From Actinomycetes bacterium (GTDB lineage: Bacteria > Actinomycetota > Acidimicrobiia > Acidimicrobiales > JAJYXR01), in contig JAJYXR010000027.1 of assembly GCA_021801795.1 (NCBI GenBank), positions 1-64,000 of the forward strand: a stretch of 64,000 nucleotides of DNA. Reading direction: 5' to 3'. The position numbers and the translations under genes were made by a program. Of this stretch, positions 7,664-15,500 are shown piece after piece. The first letter of the stretch is position 1; each line of letters opens with the position of its first letter. The notes beneath the pieces were generated by a model that ran no database searches, was not told the origin of the DNA, and saw nothing but the letters and a program-made list of their open reading frames with translations.

Positions 7664-8311
7664 CTAGGAACCCGCCCTACCCGAAATAGCCTGGACCACG
7701 CTGGACGGCACCGGGCTTACCGCGCAGGAGGCGGTTACCTGGCCTGCGCCGACATCGAGGCTCATGTCGCATGCGGGCACCAGCCTGGAGCTCGCCAGGT
7801 CCACCTGGAGCAGCGTGCTGCCAGCCGCTCTCACCACGAGCACGTCTCCGGTCTCGAGTGATGCGGAGGCATCCACCATGCCCGTAGCGGTGGCGACCTC
7901 TATCTGCCCCTGGCCTGGCAGCCTTATGGACCGTCCTACAGCCCCCGATAGCTCACCGGCAGTGACCACCACGCTCGCCGTACCGCTGGCGATGCTCCTG
8001 ATGCGCACCTCCCGCTGGTCGAAGAGCGCTCCGCGCTCGATACGCACCCCCCGCAGGGTGACCTGGATCTTCTCGACCACGACCGTGGATATGGGCACAT
8101 AGCTGAGCGAGACCTTCACCTCCGGCACGGTTCCGTCGGCGAGGAATCGGTAGAGGACCGGGAAGCTGCCGACACTCGCCGAGGCACTCTGCGCCCCAGA
8201 GGCTTCCTTCGCCCTGGCCGCTATCTCGTCGCCGGCGACGTGGGCTGCGATCAGGTTCGCCCCGACGAAGAGCACGACGAGGACGAGGAGGAGCGCGATC
8301 AGCTTTCGCAC
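7664..8311 (-). CDS. DUF2993 (LmeA-like) phospholipid-binding protein
   Basis: About 215 residues. The start was set at a GTG giving RKLIALLLVLVVLFVGANLI, an uncleaved signal or anchor; another GTG seven codons upstream (8332) is possible. Beyond it the frame would run into tRNA-Gln. The body matches the DUF2993 pattern: 'FPVLYRFLADGTVPEVKVSL' followed by regularly spaced strands. Mycobacterial LmeA, of this family, is a periplasmic phospholipid-binding protein involved in mannan elongation or maintenance. Here it probably works in the cell envelope. Confidence 0.82.
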   Translation of the reverse strand: MRKLIALLLVLVVLFVGANLIAAHVAGDEIAARAKEASGAQSASASVGSFPVLYRFLADGTVPEVKVSLSYVPISTVVVEKIQVTLRGVRIERGALFDQREVRIRSIASGTASVVVTAGELSGAVGRSIRLPGQGQIEVATATGMVDASASLETGDVLVVRAAGSTLLQVDLASSRLVPACDMSLDVGAGQVTASCAVSPVPSSVVQAISGRAGS

Positions 8312-8413
8312 AGCGGGACCCGGTACTGGCACGGACCCGCCGATGGGCCGACGAGCACGAACTCGGCCCCGGCCCCCTGAGCAGGGCCACCTATCGCCAT
8401 TGCACCTCCCGAG

Positions 8414-8486
8414 CTCGGGGGGGAGGACTCGAACCCCCAACTTCCTGGTCCAGAGCCAGGCGTTCTGCCAATTGAACTACCCCCGA
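8414..8486 (-). tRNA. tRNA-Gln (CUG)
   Basis: On the minus strand the acceptor TCGGGGG pairs with CCCCCGA, the anticodon arm is CCTGG-CTCTGGA-CCAGG with anticodon CTG, and the T loop is TTCGAGT. The discriminator is G and CCA is not encoded. It lies between the DUF2993 and DUF218 genes, in the same direction as gltX. Confidence 0.95.
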
Positions 8487-8500
8487 AAGCAGCTATCACG

Positions 8501-9145
8501 TTAGCCGAAGATCCCGTGCAGCTCGTGCAGGTGGGCATATCCGATGATCCTCCCCACGCCCACCGCGATCCCCTCGGTGGCGATGTGCTCGAAGAGACTC
8601 GCTCCGTGCACCGGCGACGAGGTGACCGGGTAGCCCTGCGCGTCGAGCCCGAGTCCACTCGCTATCGCCAGAGCCCTGTCCTCGTCGAAGCCCTCGGTGA
8701 CGACCAGAACATGCTGATCTCCCCTCCCGGATAGCGCCTTCGCTGCTGCCTCCAGACCACCCCACATGCCGCTTCCACCCACCGCCTGAAGCTCCGAGGC
8801 GGGAACGCCGGCCGACTCCAGCCAGGTGAGGCCCACCTGGGACACCGAGTGGTGCTTTCCGCCAGCAACACCTCCGCTCACCACCACGTAGGAAACCAGG
8901 TGTCGCTCGACGAGCGTCTGTGCCGTCTCCAGCCTGGCCATCAGCCCTGCCGAGGCCGTCCCGCCGTTCTCCGATCCACCCACCACCACCGCCGCCTGGG
9001 CCGGCTCCGAGGCCGTCTTCCGGGATACCAGCCAGACCTGCACGCTGGTGAAGGCGAAGTACACGATGGCCGCCACGACGACGAGCGTCACTAGCCTGAT
9101 GATCAGGCGGAACACCTTGAGCGCAGCGAAGCCTCCGAGGAACAC
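8501..9145 (-). CDS. DUF218/YdcF-family membrane protein
   Basis: 214 residues with one N-terminal membrane helix (about 12-33, LIIRLVTLVVVAAIVYFAF). Then comes the DUF218 core: AAVVVGGSENGGTASAGLMA, 'LVERHLVSYVVVSGG', 'HVLVVTEGFDEDRALAIASG'. Proteins of this family (SanA, YdcF) are linked to envelope integrity or nucleotide binding, but the biochemical role is unsettled. Five bases separate it from gltX upstream, so it is probably in that transcript. Confidence 0.85.
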   Translation of the reverse strand: MFLGGFAALKVFRLIIRLVTLVVVAAIVYFAFTSVQVWLVSRKTASEPAQAAVVVGGSENGGTASAGLMARLETAQTLVERHLVSYVVVSGGVAGGKHHSVSQVGLTWLESAGVPASELQAVGGSGMWGGLEAAAKALSGRGDQHVLVVTEGFDEDRALAIASGLGLDAQGYPVTSSPVHGASLFEHIATEGIAVGVGRIIGYAHLHELHGIFG

Positions 9146-9149
9146 CGCT

Positions 9150-10721
9150 CTACCCGGTCCCTGCCGACCGCTCCGGATTCCCCGCCGAGACCTCCGGATT
9201 CCCCGCCGAGACCTCGCCGGCCCGAGATGGGTCTCCCTCCGCCGAGGCAGCCTCGGCCCCAGTAGATGGCCGAGCCTCAGCTCCTATCAGGCTGAGTGCT
9301 GCCTTCAGCCTCGCCTGCACCACGTCTCGCCCGAGCAGCTCCATGGACTCGAAGAGCGGCGGACCCACTCGCCTGCCCGTTATCGCCACGCGAACCGGCG
9401 CCTGTGCCCTCCCGAGCTTGCGACCGAGGGACTCCCCTACCCGCAGGGTCGCGTCGTGGAGGGTCGCGGCAGACCAGTCGCATGACTCGACAGCCTCGAG
9501 CACACCCGTGAGCATGGCGGCCGACACCATTGCCTCCCCGGGATCCTGCGTAAGCGCCCGCCACGCATCGTCGTCGATGACCGGCTGGTCGAGGAAGAGG
9601 AAGTCCACCATGCCGGGCACCTCCGCCAGCGTCGCCACCCTCTCCTGGACGAGAGGTGCGATGCGTCGGAAACGCCCGGCGTCGAAGCGATCACTGGGCC
9701 AGGGCGCCCTTTCGGTGGTCAGCCAGGGACTGCAGGCTTCCACGAATGCCTCCCTGTCCAACTTCCTCAGGTGCTCGCCGTTCAGATGGGTGAGCTTCGC
9801 CACGTCGAAGAACGCGGGGGAATGGTTCACGTCCTCGAGGCGGAAGCTCTCCAGAATCTCCCCGACCTGCATCATCTCGTGGCCATCCGGGTGGCTCCAG
9901 CCGAGCAGCGCCAGGTAGTTCACCATTGCCTGCGGTAGGTATCCCTGCTCGCGGTAGCTCTCCAGGGCAACGGGGTCACGTCTCTTCGAGAGCTTCTGGC
10001 GCCGCTCGTTGACGAGCATGGGCAGATGAGCGAACACAGGCAGTTCGGCATCCTCTCCTCGCAGCGCCTTCCAGACGAGCAGCCCCTTCGGGGTCGAAGG
10101 CAGGAGGTCCTCTCCTCGGATGACGTGGGTGATGGACATGTCGATGTCGTCCACCACGTTGGCCAGCACGAACAGCGGGGATCCACTTGATTTCACCAGG
10201 ACGAAGTCCTCGATGGCCTCGCAGGGAAAGTCGACCTCTCCCCGGATCACGTCCTTCACCACCACGTTTCCGGCATCGGGAACCCTGAACCTGAGAGCCC
10301 TGCCCTCTCTGGGCAGGCCGAGCTCCCGGCAGTGCCCGTCGTAACCCGGGATGGCGTTCCCCTTCGTCCGGGACTCCACCTCCTCGCGGCTACATCCACA
10401 GGCGTAGAGCATGCCGGCCGCCCATAGCTGGTCCACGGCTGCTCCATAGGCACCGGTTCGCTCCGACTGGCGGTAGGGGCCTTCGTCGGCATCGAGGCCG
10501 AGCCATGCCAGAGAGGAGAAGATCCCCTCCACCCACTCCTCACGATTCCGCTCCGTGTCGGTGTCCTCGATCCTTAGGACGAAGGTGCCGCCGGTCCGGC
10601 GGGCGAACAGCCAGTTGAACAAGGCCGTCCTGGCACTCCCGACATGCAGGTAACCGGTAGGAGAGGGAGCGAAGCGCACGCGGACCGACCCAGCTCGCCC
10701 GCCGGCAGGTGTAGAGCTCAC
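9150..10721 (-). CDS. gltX: Glutamyl-tRNA synthetase
   Basis: 523 residues. The class I signatures are clear: RFAPSPTGYLHVGSARTALF (HIGH variant) and KLSKRRDPV (KMSKS variant). It charges tRNA-Glu and, if the genome lacks GlnRS, also tRNA-Gln for later amidation; tRNA-Gln(CUG) and tRNA-Glu(CUC) both lie within 5 kb. The start is GTG overlapping the ferredoxin stop (GTGA), so translation is coupled to that gene. The C-terminus carries an extra low-complexity tail with two in-frame 21-bp repeats (SAGNPEV units) absent from ordinary GltX. Confidence 0.97.
   Translation of the reverse strand: MSSTPAGGRAGSVRVRFAPSPTGYLHVGSARTALFNWLFARRTGGTFVLRIEDTDTERNREEWVEGIFSSLAWLGLDADEGPYRQSERTGAYGAAVDQLWAAGMLYACGCSREEVESRTKGNAIPGYDGHCRELGLPREGRALRFRVPDAGNVVVKDVIRGEVDFPCEAIEDFVLVKSSGSPLFVLANVVDDIDMSITHVIRGEDLLPSTPKGLLVWKALRGEDAELPVFAHLPMLVNERRQKLSKRRDPVALESYREQGYLPQAMVNYLALLGWSHPDGHEMMQVGEILESFRLEDVNHSPAFFDVAKLTHLNGEHLRKLDREAFVEACSPWLTTERAPWPSDRFDAGRFRRIAPLVQERVATLAEVPGMVDFLFLDQPVIDDDAWRALTQDPGEAMVSAAMLTGVLEAVESCDWSAATLHDATLRVGESLGRKLGRAQAPVRVAITGRRVGPPLFESMELLGRDVVQARLKAALSLIGAEARPSTGAEAASAEGDPSRAGEVSAGNPEVSAGNPERSAGTG
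9171..9212. repeat. Two 21-bp in-frame repeats in gltX tail
   Basis: The unit ctccggattccccgccgaga plus one base occurs twice head to tail and encodes the repeated SAGNPEV at the extreme C-terminus. It lies outside the catalytic domains. Confidence 0.85.
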
Positions 10722-10915
10722 CCGTCCTCGGAGAGGCTTATCGCTCCGGTCGGGCAGTTATTGGCAGCCATCCGAACCCGGTCCCAGAGCTCTTCAGCAG
10801 GCTCCTCGTCGAGCACGTAGAGGTACCCGTCGTCACGAACCTCGAAGACCTCTGGGGCGATACCCATGCACACGGCGTTGGACGCACAGACGTCGTAGTC
10901 GACTACTACCTTCAT
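10718..10915 (-). CDS. Small ferredoxin
   Basis: 65 residues from the ATG preceded by GGGAGG. KVVVDYDVCASNAVCMGIAP and NNCPTGAISLSEDG give C-x5-C and a distal C-P, the pattern of 3Fe-4S (or degenerate 4Fe-4S) ferredoxins that feed electrons to cytochromes P450 or oxygenases. No P450 is in the window. It lies downstream of the Ltp/DUF35 operon on the same strand, separated by about 190 bp with small repeats. Its stop overlaps the gltX start, an odd partnership. A longer frame upstream has no sensible start. Confidence 0.92.
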   Translation of the reverse strand: MKVVVDYDVCASNAVCMGIAPEVFEVRDDGYLYVLDEEPAEELWDRVRMAANNCPTGAISLSEDG

Positions 10916-11031
10916 GCTCGTAACCTCCCTCTCGACCGAAAGAAGCATAGAGGCACGGCGCCCTCCCCGGCGGCCATGCACACGATCTGGACCCAGGAGC
11001 CAGCCGCCCCCCCCGGCGCTAACGCGCAGGA

Positions 11032-11077
11032 CCGGGAGGCCGCGTGGCCGGGAGGCCGCGTGGCCGGGAGGCCGCGT
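11032..11077. repeat. Intergenic 16-bp tandem repeat
   Basis: ccgggaggccgcgtgg occurs almost three times in a row between the Ltp operon and the ferredoxin gene. Nothing else is visible in this gap apart from the ferredoxin ribosome-binding site. Confidence 0.85.
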
Positions 11078-11102
11078 CGAGCGGTTCGCGACCACTGGCA
11101 GC

Positions 11103-12263
11103 TCAGGGCTTTTCGGAGCCGAGCACCCACATGGCGAAGAACTGCGAGCCGCCGCCATACGCGTGACCGAGCGCACGACGCACCCCGTCTACCTGGTGCT
11201 CTCCAGCCCTGCCGCGGACCTGGAGCGCGGCCTCGGCAAAGCGGAGCATCCCGGAGGCGCCAATGGGGTTGGTGCATAGCACCCCTCCGGAGCAGTTCCA
11301 GGGAATGTCCCCTCCGTCCATCGAGGTGGCACCGGAGTCGGTGAGCTTCCACCCCTCACCCTCGGCTGCGAATCCCAGGTTCTCCAACCACATCGGCTCG
11401 TACCAGCTGAAAGGCACGTAGACCTCTGCCATGTCGATCTCCCTGCGCGGATCGCTGATCCCGGCCTGGCGGTAGACATCAGCGGCACAGTCCCTGCCTG
11501 CCTGGGGATTGACCTGGTCGCGGCCCGCGAACATCGTGGGCTCCGAGCGCATTGCCATGCCATGCACCCAGGCCGGGGGCACCTGTGACGACTCTGCGGC
11601 ATGCTCGTCTCCGAGCACCATCGCGCACGCTCCGTCGGAGGAGGGGCAGGTCTCGAGATAGCGAATCGGGTCCCAGAGCATTATCGAGTCGCGGACCATG
11701 TCGAAGTTGATGTCTTCCATGTGAAGGTGCGCGTACTCGTTCCTCAGCCCGTGGAGCCGATCCTTCACGGCCACCTCGATTCCGATGTGGTCGGGTGCGC
11801 CCGAACGGCGGATGTAGGCCCTGATGATCGGGGCGAAGTATCCGCCTGCCCCCGCGAGCAGCGGCGGCGAGAACGGCTGGGGCACCGACAGCGCCCACAT
11901 GGCATCAGAGTCCGACTGCTTCTCGAAGGCCACCGTGAGCACCCTGGAATGGCGACCGGAGGTAACCAGGTGGGCAGCCACCAGTGCAGTCGAGCCACCC
12001 ACCGAGCCCGCGGTATGCACCCGCAGCATCGGCTTTCCCACTGCTCCGAGGGCCGAGGCGAGGTAGAGCTCCGGCATCACCACTCCCTCGAACATGTCCG
12101 GTGCCTTCCCGATCACCACGGCATCGATATCCGGCCAGTCCAGGCTGGCATCGTCCAGAGCACGCCGGGCAGCCTCCCGCACCATGCCCGCGATCGACAC
12201 GTCCGTCCGTGCTGCAGCGTGGAACGTCTGGCCCACGCCGATCACTGCGCATCTCTCTGACAT
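11103..12263 (-). CDS. Thiolase-fold lipid-transfer protein (Ltp-type)
   Basis: 386 residues from the ATG overlapping the upstream stop (TGATG), giving MSERCAVIGVGQTFH. It is a thiolase-fold SCP-x/Ltp protein: 'AARRALDDASLDWPDIDAVV' at the N-terminus, VHTAGSVGGSTALVAAHLV where true thiolases have the acylated Cys (absent here), and GDIPWNCSGGVLCTNPIGAS near the C-terminus. The loss of Cys suits retro-aldolase-like or structural roles. The DUF35-Ltp-Ltp order recalls the M. tuberculosis Rv3521-Rv3523 group of the KstR cholesterol regulon. It would act on a CoA thioester with a branched or cyclic acyl group. Confidence 0.88.
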   Translation of the reverse strand: MSERCAVIGVGQTFHAAARTDVSIAGMVREAARRALDDASLDWPDIDAVVIGKAPDMFEGVVMPELYLASALGAVGKPMLRVHTAGSVGGSTALVAAHLVTSGRHSRVLTVAFEKQSDSDAMWALSVPQPFSPPLLAGAGGYFAPIIRAYIRRSGAPDHIGIEVAVKDRLHGLRNEYAHLHMEDINFDMVRDSIMLWDPIRYLETCPSSDGACAMVLGDEHAAESSQVPPAWVHGMAMRSEPTMFAGRDQVNPQAGRDCAADVYRQAGISDPRREIDMAEVYVPFSWYEPMWLENLGFAAEGEGWKLTDSGATSMDGGDIPWNCSGGVLCTNPIGASGMLRFAEAALQVRGRAGEHQVDGVRRALGHAYGGGSQFFAMWVLGSEKP

Positions 12264-13519
12264 CAGGCACCCCTCCCTGATACCGCTCCACCTGCCTCGG
12301 CTTCGGCCGCCAGGAGGCAGACGAGGTTCTGCTGGAGACATGGACCCGAGGTCGCGTGTGCTACCGCCACACGGGCACTGCCGTCCATGACCCTCCTGGC
12401 TGCCTCGCCTATGCGGGCGAGGCCGGCGACCATCAGCGGGTTCGCCGACAACGCTCCGCCAGAGGGGTTCAGGCGGACCGAGGCGTCCAGACCCAGTGCC
12501 TCGGCTATCAGTGGCTCCTGATGTGCGAACGGGGCATGTAGCTCCGCCAGGTCCACCTCTGGAATCTCCACAGCCGCGCCTCCCGTCACACCGAGGTCAT
12601 CGGCTCCAGGAGAGACGACACCAGCCCCTATGCCAGCCAACCGGGTAGAGCCAGATACGGTGAGATCACGTGCTCCTAGGGAGGAGGGCTCGATCCGGTG
12701 GTCGATCCCGGTTATCCACGCAGGGTGTTCTGCCAGCTCCAGCGCCTTTTCCCCCGCAGCCAGGACTACCGCCGCAGCACCGTCGCCCACCGGAGCGACC
12801 GCGTGGGGCCTGAGCGGGCTCACCAGGTAGTCCTCGGCCAGCAGTTCCTCCAGCCCTGCCTCCCGGGCAACCTGGGCAGTGGGACTGGACATGGCGTCAT
12901 GCCAGGAACGCAAGGCGATCTCTGCCATCTCCTTCTCGGAAAGCTTCCCGGAGTCGACGAGCGCCCTTGCCTGGAGGGCGGCTATGGCCACGTGATCGGG
13001 CCACATCGGAGCCTCCACGTAAGGGTCGAGCTGCATGGCAAGCACCCTGCGAATGTCACCCGGCGAGGATCTGCCGAAGCTGTATACGAGCGCCGTGTCC
13101 ATGTCCTCGTCCTGGAGCATCGTCCAGGCTTCATAGAGCGCGAACGCGCCGTCCATCTCGACGTGGCTCTCGCGCATGGGCGGCCAGGCACCCACGGCGT
13201 CCAGCGCCATCACGAAGCTGAAGGGCGCGCCCACGAGATAGTCAGAGCTGCCCGAGCATACGAAGCCGAGCTCCTTCTTCGTTATGCCGGCAGCGCCCAG
13301 CGCCTCGGCCACCACGGGCATCAGCATCTCCACCTCGTTCAGGTGGTCCTCCCGTTCGACCGTTCGCGACTGGGCGAAGGACACCACCGCCACCGGACGG
13401 AAGCGGTCTCGTCGTGACGCCAGCCTCAGCGCATCCTGAGCCGCGGCCAGGTATGTGGCCTGATAGGCCTGGGCCGTGGCTGCCTGGGCCGATCCAGTGG
13501 CTCTGCTGGTGGTGGCCAT
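12263..13519 (-). CDS. Thiolase-fold lipid-transfer protein (Ltp-type), second subunit
   Basis: 418 residues from an ATG overlapping the DUF35 stop (TGATG). The thiolase fold is recognisable from 'MPVVAEALGAAGITKKELGF', SHVEMDGAFALYEAWTML and the C-terminal ALGLDASVRLNPSGGALSAN. The usual acyl-accepting Cys is again missing. It is adjacent to, but only distantly similar to, the next Ltp gene, so the two may form a heteromeric complex with the DUF35 protein. The role is probably carbon-carbon bond cleavage or binding of a sterol-derived CoA ester. Confidence 0.86.
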   Translation of the reverse strand: MATTSRATGSAQAATAQAYQATYLAAAQDALRLASRRDRFRPVAVVSFAQSRTVEREDHLNEVEMLMPVVAEALGAAGITKKELGFVCSGSSDYLVGAPFSFVMALDAVGAWPPMRESHVEMDGAFALYEAWTMLQDEDMDTALVYSFGRSSPGDIRRVLAMQLDPYVEAPMWPDHVAIAALQARALVDSGKLSEKEMAEIALRSWHDAMSSPTAQVAREAGLEELLAEDYLVSPLRPHAVAPVGDGAAAVVLAAGEKALELAEHPAWITGIDHRIEPSSLGARDLTVSGSTRLAGIGAGVVSPGADDLGVTGGAAVEIPEVDLAELHAPFAHQEPLIAEALGLDASVRLNPSGGALSANPLMVAGLARIGEAARRVMDGSARVAVAHATSGPCLQQNLVCLLAAEAEAGGAVSGRGA

Positions 13520-14502
13520 CACAGGTACTCCTCGTAGCTCTCGTAGGGCGCGTCGGGCTCGCCGGTCGGTTCGAAATAACGAACCGACTCCATGGAGGGA
13601 ACGAGATCGTCCCTGTCCACCCAAACCGCTCTGACCCGTAGTCCCATCCGCACCTGGTCTGCCGGTATCCCCTGGATGAGGTGCATGAAGGATATGTTCG
13701 CCCCGTCCAGCAGGACCTGGGCGCAGACATATGGCAGCTCGATGGCCTGACCCTGGAAGGGCACGTTAACCACGCAGTAGGTGGTGACCGTACCGGTATC
13801 GGGCAGCTCGACCACATCTGTGGTCGGCACACCGTCGGTTGGACAGGACCCTCTGGGCGGTACGTAGACCTGCCCGCACCGGGGACAGCGCTGGCCGAGG
13901 AATCTTCCCTCGGAAAGACCTCGCAGGAAGCTCGACTGGGCAATCCCTGCGCTGAAGGTGTAGTCGAGGCGTATTGGCGTCGAGAGCACGGTCACCGGCT
14001 CCACCCCGGCGGCTCGGTCTGCCTGGGGAGCCGATCCCTCTGGGACGAAGCACTCTATGTCGGTGATGCTCCCTACTCGCGCGGCTGGGTCACGGAAGCG
14101 AGCCACCACTCGCATACCTGTGGACATGGCATCGTGAGAGCCGCTGTCCACTACGTGGAGGATCGCGTTCGACGCTCCGTCCAAGACGACCAGTGCCCAT
14201 GCGAAGGGTCGCTGGAGTGGCTGGCCCTCCAGGGGGTGGTCGGTCCATCCCCAGGCGGTCACCACGCCGCCGGGCCCCACTTCTACGAGCCCATCGGTGT
14301 CCTCTCCCGTGATCGGGTCGTACTCCCTGGCCGGGACCACCACCCGATCCGGGGACCCTCTGGTGCTGGCGCCGAGCACCCGACCTTCTACCAGCCCGGT
14401 GAAGAATGCCCCGAGATCCCGGCCGACGGAGCGGGAGTAGGGGAACTCCAGGACATGGGGGGCACGCAGGACCTCTGGATCGGACATCGTCACCTCGGAC
14501 AT
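13519..14502 (-). CDS. Double DUF35 (OB-fold zinc-ribbon) acyl-CoA-associated protein
   Basis: 327 residues. ATG at 14502 is preceded by GAGAGGAG. Two DUF35 units are visible. The second keeps the zinc ribbon (QRCPRCGQVYVPPRGSCPTDG) and OB-fold (TGTVTTYCVVNVPFQGQ). The first has the OB part (PGGVVTAWGWTDHPLEGQP) but its ribbon Cys residues are lost (RVVVPAREYDP). DUF35 proteins pair with Ltp or thiolase partners; in cholesterol catabolism the DUF35 domain of ChsH2 activates Ltp2. It heads the operon DUF35-Ltp-Ltp. Confidence 0.92.
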   Translation of the reverse strand: MSEVTMSDPEVLRAPHVLEFPYSRSVGRDLGAFFTGLVEGRVLGASTRGSPDRVVVPAREYDPITGEDTDGLVEVGPGGVVTAWGWTDHPLEGQPLQRPFAWALVVLDGASNAILHVVDSGSHDAMSTGMRVVARFRDPAARVGSITDIECFVPEGSAPQADRAAGVEPVTVLSTPIRLDYTFSAGIAQSSFLRGLSEGRFLGQRCPRCGQVYVPPRGSCPTDGVPTTDVVELPDTGTVTTYCVVNVPFQGQAIELPYVCAQVLLDGANISFMHLIQGIPADQVRMGLRVRAVWVDRDDLVPSMESVRYFEPTGEPDAPYESYEEYL

Positions 14503-14701
14503 CGTTCTCCTCTCGCGCCTCATGGAGCTCGAAGGACTCCCGGCGCAGCCGGCCATAGTCGGGAGATCCCCCGGTGGCCGCTGTCAGGCCTCCAGACCCG
14601 GAGCCAGACCCCTGGGTCCAGAGCCGGGCTGGGTTCCTAGGCCAGACCAGGCCCAGGGACCCGTGAAGCCATCGCGACCTCCACGACCTTTATAGCATAA
14701 A

Positions 14702-14719
14702 ACTAGAACAGATTCCAGT
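14702..14719. promoter_or_regulatory. KstR-like operator candidate
   Basis: ACTAGAACAGATTCCAGT matches the actinobacterial KstR pattern T-N2-AAC-N2-GTT-N2-A at all but one fixed position (ATT for GTT), and its palindrome extends to AACT...AGTT. It lies about 200 bp upstream of the DUF35-Ltp-Ltp operon, in an AT-rich pocket. A KstR-like TetR gene is 3 kb away. Confidence 0.5.
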
Positions 14720-14726
14720 TATGCTC

Positions 14727-15500
14727 TCAGGTCACGTCGCCCCGGACGGTGGTGAAGACGCCAACCACGGCCGACACCACCCCATATCCGAGCATCACCA
14801 GGGCACCTTCCCACCAGGGCAGCAGGTGCAGCCGCCCCAGAGTCGACTCCGGGGTCGACTGCGTGAGGGCCGCGGCGGCATTGTCCGGCAGCCACCTGCC
14901 CACCTCGGGAGCCAGCAACGTGAGGATGCCCTCCCCTACCAGGCTGAACGCCAGGGCCGAGGCCACTGCCACTATCTGGTTCTTCACCAGAGCCCCCACC
15001 CCGGCCCCGTAGAGCCCGTAAAGGGCCGTGGCCAGCAGCACTCCCGGAGCCACCTTCGGCAGCTGGTCGAGGATCACGCTTGCCCCCACCTGGTGTGCAG
15101 CCGATATGGGGATACCCACTGCGAGCACCACGACCAGTAGGACGAAGGCGAACACGAAACCCGCGATCAAGGACACCACCAGCTTCGCCGCTACCAGCCG
15201 GCCCCTGCGCGGCTCGGCGAGCAGGCTGGGGGTGATGGTACCGTGACGGTACTCGCTCGTTACGCAGAGGATCCCCACCAGCAGCGCGAAATCCTCGCCG
15301 CTTCCGGACAGGCCGAGTATGAGCCTGGCCCAGGCATGGCTCCCGAACGCGGGTATTCCCGATCCGCTCAGAGCATCGACGGAGTGGACCACGAAGAGCA
15401 CCGCTATGAGCCCGACCAGGCCCACAGCCACCAGCAGAAGCACCCAGGTGGTCCGGATGGTCCGCAGCTTCAGTATCTCGGCATTCACCAGGCGGATCAT
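14727..15500 (-). CDS. ABC-2-type transporter permease
   Basis: 257 residues. The ATG overlaps the ATPase stop (ATGA). There are six hydrophobic segments: after MIRLVNAEILKLRTIRTTWV the first helix at about 20-42, others near 75-95, 105-130, 150-175, 180-200 and the C-terminal 230-250. The ABC-2 signature 'SEYRHGTITPSLLAEPRRGR' follows the second helix. It should form the membrane half of an exporter with the adjacent ATPase; the substrate is unknown. Confidence 0.92.
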   Translation of the reverse strand: MIRLVNAEILKLRTIRTTWVLLLVAVGLVGLIAVLFVVHSVDALSGSGIPAFGSHAWARLILGLSGSGEDFALLVGILCVTSEYRHGTITPSLLAEPRRGRLVAAKLVVSLIAGFVFAFVLLVVVLAVGIPISAAHQVGASVILDQLPKVAPGVLLATALYGLYGAGVGALVKNQIVAVASALAFSLVGEGILTLLAPEVGRWLPDNAAAALTQSTPESTLGRLHLLPWWEGALVMLGYGVVSAVVGVFTTVRGDVT

